This document shows, piece after piece, positions 46,901 to 53,278 of a stretch of 64,000 nucleotides of DNA. Source of the DNA: Symbiodinium kawagutii (lineage: Eukaryota; Sar; Dinophyceae; Suessiales; Symbiodiniaceae); NCBI GenBank assembly GCA_009767595.1, contig VSDK01020396.1, positions 1-64,000 of the forward strand, in the 5' to 3' direction. The notes under the pieces were generated by a model. The model was not told the DNA's origin. It saw only the letters and a program-made list of their open reading frames with translations, and did no database searches. Every line of letters begins with the position of its first letter. The first letter of the stretch is position 1. The position numbers and the translations under genes were made by a program.

Positions 46901-49900
46901 CATCATCAACCAACCCCTTTACAGCACCAACCCCTTGAACCACCCCCTTGAACCACCCCCAGCACCAGCCCCAGCACCAGCCCCTTAACCGTTACGACTT
47001 CACCCTTCGCCCACCGCAGGTCTTCGACGAGCTGCGGTGCTCCAACGTGACGCCGGACCTCGTCACCTTCAACGCGCTGCTGGGCGCCTGCACGCGCCGT
47101 GCCGATTGGGCGCAAGCCATGCGATGGCTACGGGCAGTGGAGGAGGCGATGTGGTCACAGGGGGAGAGTTGAAGCTGGTTGGATTGGCTGGTTTTATTAA
47201 GTGTTGTTATGATGTTTTATGTGGATGGTTGTAGTGGGTTATAGCCGGTTATTAGTTGGTTATTAGAGGGTTATGGTATGGTGGTTATAGGAGGGTTATG
47301 GTCATAGTGATGTTTATGGTTATATTGATGTCTACGATTGAAATATATTGATGGTTCTAGTGATGGTTGGGAAGCTGATATCAAAATTATGTGTTTTGGT
47401 AATATTGATTGTCATGGCTTTGTGGTGATGGTTACTTTTTATCGATGACAACAATATGATAAGTGGTGGTTGCATTGATGGTTCATATTGGTTAGTGATG
47501 GCGTTGACCTTTAATGGATGGTCAAAAGATGGTTATAGCTAATTTATCGTGTTCGATTTGAAGGATTGTAATGGCAATGATGCTCATCAAGTTCAAATTG
47601 TGTCGGTGACTATGTGAATGCTTATTTCAGTTGGTTCAAAGTGCTCCACATGTCTTGGAGAGACAACCAACGATAAACCAGCATTCTGACTAAACGGTCG
47701 ATAATGGTGGTGAAGAATGGTAGATATGGGATATGGGTAACAAGAATGGCTCATGGAATTCAATGCATCCTGGATCCTGCATCCTACCAACAGTGCAGTT
47801 GTAATCAATGGAACCATAGGTGCTTATGAGCCTCAGACATTCTCTCACGGTTCATAGCGGTGAATGGGGGTGGCCAATGGTGGTACCCAATATCAACATC
47901 ATCAATGACTGGATTGGTGCTGATCTAGTCTTCCAAGAGTTCAGAGCACTGGTGAAATGAAAGATGCTACAATGCTGGTCAATGATCTCTGTAGGGTCGA
48001 AGTCTATCAAAGACCAGCCAGGTCCAGTTAGCTGGCAAATCTTTTTTGTTTGATGTGTAGAAGCATCATGTATCTATCTGTACGGGTGCTTATTCAGAGT
48101 TTCAGGTTGATTTTGACCAGTTTAGTTTCAGCTGAACTTGAACTACTGACATATTGTAGGGACATTCCAATTGCATGCAGGTCATCCAGTTTTCTGAAGC
48201 ACCTCGTCGTAGGCTGTGCTGGTGCCAGATTTGGTGACCTATGGAACAGCCCTCACGGTCTTGGACCAAGCCCAGCAGTGGCAAAGCGTTTCCTGGCGTG
48301 GAGCAGTGATGGAGCGGACCATGGTTGGTGGTTGGTGCTTGGAAAGTGCTTGGTGCTAAAGTCATGAGTGGGGATGAGGCCCTTATTGAGGCTATGTCTT
48401 GAGCATGATGGTTTGAAATTCGGGTGCCAAGTAGAACCTTGATGGTCTTGGAAAGAATCCAAGCAAATGTGCTAAGTAGCCGCAAGTAGCAATGGTTAGT
48501 CCATAAATTTATGGTTCTCTAAGTCCATCTTATTTAGCAATTTGTTAGTCCATAAATTTGGGTTCTCTTGATGGTCTTGGAAAGCGAGGGTCAATTCACC
48601 CGTGGACCAAAGTCGAAGCCGCGAGGCCTTGCACCTTCTCAGCGAGCTCAGCGAGCTGCAACTCCAAGCGTCATGCGCTGTGATCAACTCTGTGATGGCT
48701 TCTTGTGTGCCTTGACTGAAGCAACTGGTATAGTTATCAGGTGGGTGTTGTTGGGGGATGGGTCAATACGACTTAATTATTCCGTATAGTCATCAAGTGG
48801 TTATGGGATGGGTCAATACTACTAGATTCCAAGCAAATCCCAGCAGCGGGTTCTGTTGGTGTTCTTGGATGTAACTGAGGTCGTGTTGAGATAAAAGGAC
48901 GGAACCAACAAAGAGTGAGAGAGAGAGAGGAAAAAAGGAAATCTAAGTTGGTAGAAAGATACCATGACTGCTTAGCTCCGGGTCCATTCTGTGTGTGTGT
49001 GTAAGATGATGCGGGTTGCCCCGGTGAGAGGGAAATATGACAAGATAGATTCAATGTTTTCAGGATGAAAGTATCGGCATCGTTTCTTTTGAATACTTCA
49101 ATACCTTGTCGATCCATACCTACAAGTGGGAGTTGTTTTTGATGGATGCCACCCCGCACCCTTGAAAGCACGAAACTATCTACACAATCATGCAAATTTG
49201 ACCTGGGTCCTGTAAGAAGGCAACAAAACGTAGCCGCGCAACTGAGATGAGGGCTCAGAAGATCAGAGAAGTCGCTACATTCATGCCATGACAACATTCT
49301 TGTGCTGTTGAGCATTGATAGTTCCAGAGAGATTAACCACAAGAACATAGTGGCTAAAAAGCTCAGTCAAGGTCCCCGAAATCTGTGTGTTCATACAACT
49401 TACGGAAATGCCGATCAGTAATAGAACCTCTCGCGCTTTACCTTGTCAATTGTATTTGGCATCATGGCAGCCGCGGATGGAACCACAATCACCATCAATG
49501 TTGGTGGCGAGAAAATCATCCAAGTGAGACCGGAATTGCTCAGTGTGGTCGGAGACAACAAGTTTGCTTCCATGTGCTCCGAGCGTTGGCAAAATCAGTT
49601 GGATGCTGCTGGAAACCTGTTTGTTGATTATTCACCCCAAGTCTTCCTGCCATTGATTGAATTTCTTCGTCTCGTTCGAGATTCAGCACCTCACAGGCTT
49701 GCGCCTGTGATTGTGGATCTTTCATACCGACGATCTTGGATTCAAATGATGCTTGCGTCTTCCTTCCATCCGCAGGTCCTTCGCAAGGCTGGCTTGACAT
49801 CACAAGAGCTGCCTGAGTGCGGTTGTGATGCCGGAATCCTTCGCGAAGCAGGATTCAATGCCAACGAAGTCATGGCTGGGCGGTTTGCAAGAACTGGTGG

Positions 49901-52900
49901 ATGCAGGGTATTCAGCCAAAGCATTGTGGAATGTTGGACATGCAGCTTGGCAGCTGAAAGAGGCTGGACTCATGCCAAATGACTTTTTGAAGAGTGGGTT
50001 TACTTTGGAAGAGTTGAAAGAAGCGGACTTCACAGTTCGAGAGCTCCTTGATGCAGGCTTGGCACCGCTGCAAATTGTAGAAATCGGGCACCCGTACAGA
50101 GAACTGCGGGAGGCTGGTCTCACACCCCAAGAGCTACAGGATTGTGGCTTCTCAATTGAGATGTTGCGGCTGGCTGGATTCACGCCTGGCGAGCTTCGGC
50201 GGGGAGGGGTGACCCTCTTGCAAATGTCAGAGGCAGGGTTCAGACTTCAGCAGCTAATGGAGGAGTCGTTCACACCCCAGCAATTCTTGAATGGTGGGCT
50301 TACATTCCAACAACTACGACTGGCGGGCTTCACAATTCAACCGTTAATGGCCGCAGGGTTAACTCCCCAACAGCTTTTGGATGCGGGGTTCACACCCCAG
50401 CAGTTCTTGGCTGGCGGGTTTACATTCCCAGAACTACGACAATTGGGCTTCACAATTCAACCGTTAATGGCCGCAGGGTTAACTCCCCAACAGCTTTTGG
50501 ATGCGGGGTTCACACCCCAGCAGTTCTTGGCTGGCGGGTTTACATTCCCAGAACTACGACAATTGGGCTTCACAATTCAACAGTTGATTGCAGCAAACTC
50601 AACTCTTGAGGAGCTTTTGGATGCTGGGTTCACGCCACAGCAGTTCTTAGATGGTGGGCTTGGACTTCAACATCTACGACTGGCAGGCTTCACAGTTGAG
50701 CAGTTGATTGCAGCAGAGTTGACTCCCCAACAGCTCTTGTATGCCGGGTTCACAGCCCAGCAGTTCTTGGACGGTGGGCTTGCACTCCAACATTTGCGAC
50801 AGGCAGGCTTCACAATTCAACAGCTCATCGCAACAGCCTTAACTCCTGGGCAGCTGTTGGAGGCTGGATTCACAGTCCAGCAGTTCTTGGACGGTGGATT
50901 TACCTGCCAAGAACTCCGAGAGTTAGGCTTCACAGTTCAACAATTGATTGCAGCAGCCTTAACTCCTCAGCAACTTTTGTACGCCGGGTTCGCGCCCCAG
51001 GAGTTCTTGGATGGTGGATCTACATTCCAACAACTACGACAGGCGGGCTTCACGATTCAGCAGTTGATTGCAGCAGAGTTAAGTCCTGAGCAGCTTGTGG
51101 ATGCTGGTTTCGCAGCTCAAGAGCTACAGGAGGCCGGACTGACGCCCCAGCAGTTCTTAGATGGTGGCCTTGCACTTCCGCATTTGCGCAGAGCTGCATT
51201 TGCAGTGTGGAAGTTGCGGGACAGTGGTCTGACGGCCCAACAATGCCTGGAAGCTGGTTTTGGAATAAGACATTTGTATGCTGGTGGTTTCACCCTGAAA
51301 GATCTTTGCATTCTGTGCGCTGTCCGTGCTGCTCCTACACTGGCATGGACCTGTTTCCTTTGTCTTTTAACATCATTTGTCACATACTATTGTGTGCAGC
51401 TACTTGTCTTGTGTGTTTTGCTTCCAGTTGCCCTAGGGACGTTCGCGAGCATTTTTAATTTCTCCTTTAATTTCGTACAGAGAAGACCGATGTGGAACAC
51501 CTGGAATCCGGCCACGGTCTTTGTTAGGTTCTGCGACTGGTAGAGAACTGTGCACGTGCCTGTTTTTGCCCACGGAAACACTCTCAAGCTGCTTGGAGAT
51601 CCGAGAGCAAGAAAGTAACAATGTGGTAAATATATGCTCAGTTTGACACTGCTGGAATTTCATCCCTCATTTCATCCAATTCATGCTTACTTGTACCTTT
51701 GGGAAGCCAGGTGCAGACAACACCAGAACATATTGTGTGCCTTACACGCTCAAGCTTGGATCATCCGAGTTGGGCTTTTGTTGCTGGTTCTGGATCATGA
51801 TTTGGAAGTGGCTTAGTTGCTGCTTTTACTTTCCAGTCTTGATCCGGGGGATCTATATCATGTAACACATGTAATTATACTGTATATCTTTGCACCTGTT
51901 TCCTCTCGGATTCCTTTGAAGGTCAACGATGCAACAAACCCAACGCTTTCTGGAAGTCATTTGGCGTTTGTGCTAACAGATTGGCCTCGATTGACATATT
52001 TGATTGTCTATAGACCTTGGCTTGAAGCGTCCAAAACATCAATGCAATGTTGTGCTCAACGCAAAGGTCCGTTTTTCAGAAACAACATCACCTTGCCGGG
52101 CTCCCCCAGATCTTCACATAGAGCGGCTCCGTAGCACAAGCGCATTTCCATTATGGCTACTTGTGATCGCCAGTGACCATCCCTTCTACTAGAATAAAGA
52201 TGATGATACTTCACATCCATCTTGTAATACGGTACATGTAAATATAGTTGATGGATGTTGATGGTAGGGGTCACCGCTTCGGTCACGGCCTTCCGAGGAA
52301 CGTCAAAGTCGTTGGCAGCAAGCCTTGTCGTTGTTCGACCCTGCGGACGCCGACATCAGAGGTTTCAACACAGCCCTTCGAGCCATGGGCCGAGGCGGGA
52401 ACGAAATGGTGGAAGCTGGGGGGGGGGGTCCTTGCCACGAAACCATCAAGCTCAAGACGACTCAGATTTTCCAAAGTGTTCATTTACATATACATGTATC
52501 AAGTTGTTATATTTGACAACATGCGCTTTGTGTGGATCTTGGAACATTTGGTTGCTGTTGGTTGAACAAGACCGAAAATAGCCTGGCTGCCACGTACCTG
52601 AAGCCCGAGCGCTGGTCGTGTGAATCATGGGGGCACTCCAAGTCCTGCCTGGCTTCCCTGAAAGGTAAGCGCACATGAGTTGTTGTTTGATCGTGCCCGA
52701 GATATGCATGTTGAATTACATAGCCCCCGACCGGCTGATTGGACCAGCAAGAGGTCTATGCTTGAGTTTCTTGATGACTTTCTGGTATGCATGTATGTAT
52801 GCATTTCATTGTATTATTGTTCCAATTTGTGTGATTACTTGTCTCTCCATCTCTCTCTATCTACCTACCTGTCAATACAATTTCTATATAGCTCTGTCTC

Positions 52901-53085
52901 TATACCTCTCTCTCTCTATCTATTTTTTTTTTCTCTCTCTCTCTCTCTCTCACTCTCTATTTCTCTCTCTCTCTCTATTTCTCTCTCTCGCTCTCTATCC
53001 GTCCGTCCATCCGTCCGTTTGTCCGTCCGTCCGTCCATCCATCCACCTATCTACCCATCTACCTATCTATCTATCTACCAGTCGT

Positions 53086-53121
<36 letters not shown>

Positions 53122-53154
53122 CCTTCCTGTCAATCTATTTCTCTATCTTTTTAG

Positions 53155-53205
<51 letters not shown>

Positions 53206-53244
53206 CCTACCTTTTTAGGTATCTACCTATCTACGTATCTACCT

Positions 53245-53278
<34 letters not shown>

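Noticed and set aside
48773..49348. Reverse frame of 191 codons upstream of the BTB gene
   Set aside because: Crosses (GA)n and (GT)n microsatellites and shows no domain; probably chance.
49345..49375. Possible relic of the dinoflagellate spliced leader before the BTB gene
   Set aside because: tagtggctaaaaagctcagt and the caag after it only loosely resemble the leader; gaps and mismatches are too many to claim retroposition from it.
50281..51120. Similarity of [11 protein letters not shown] to TAL-effector repeats
   Set aside because: TAL repeats are 33-35 residues with a two-residue base-reading loop; here the unit is ten residues and lacks that loop.
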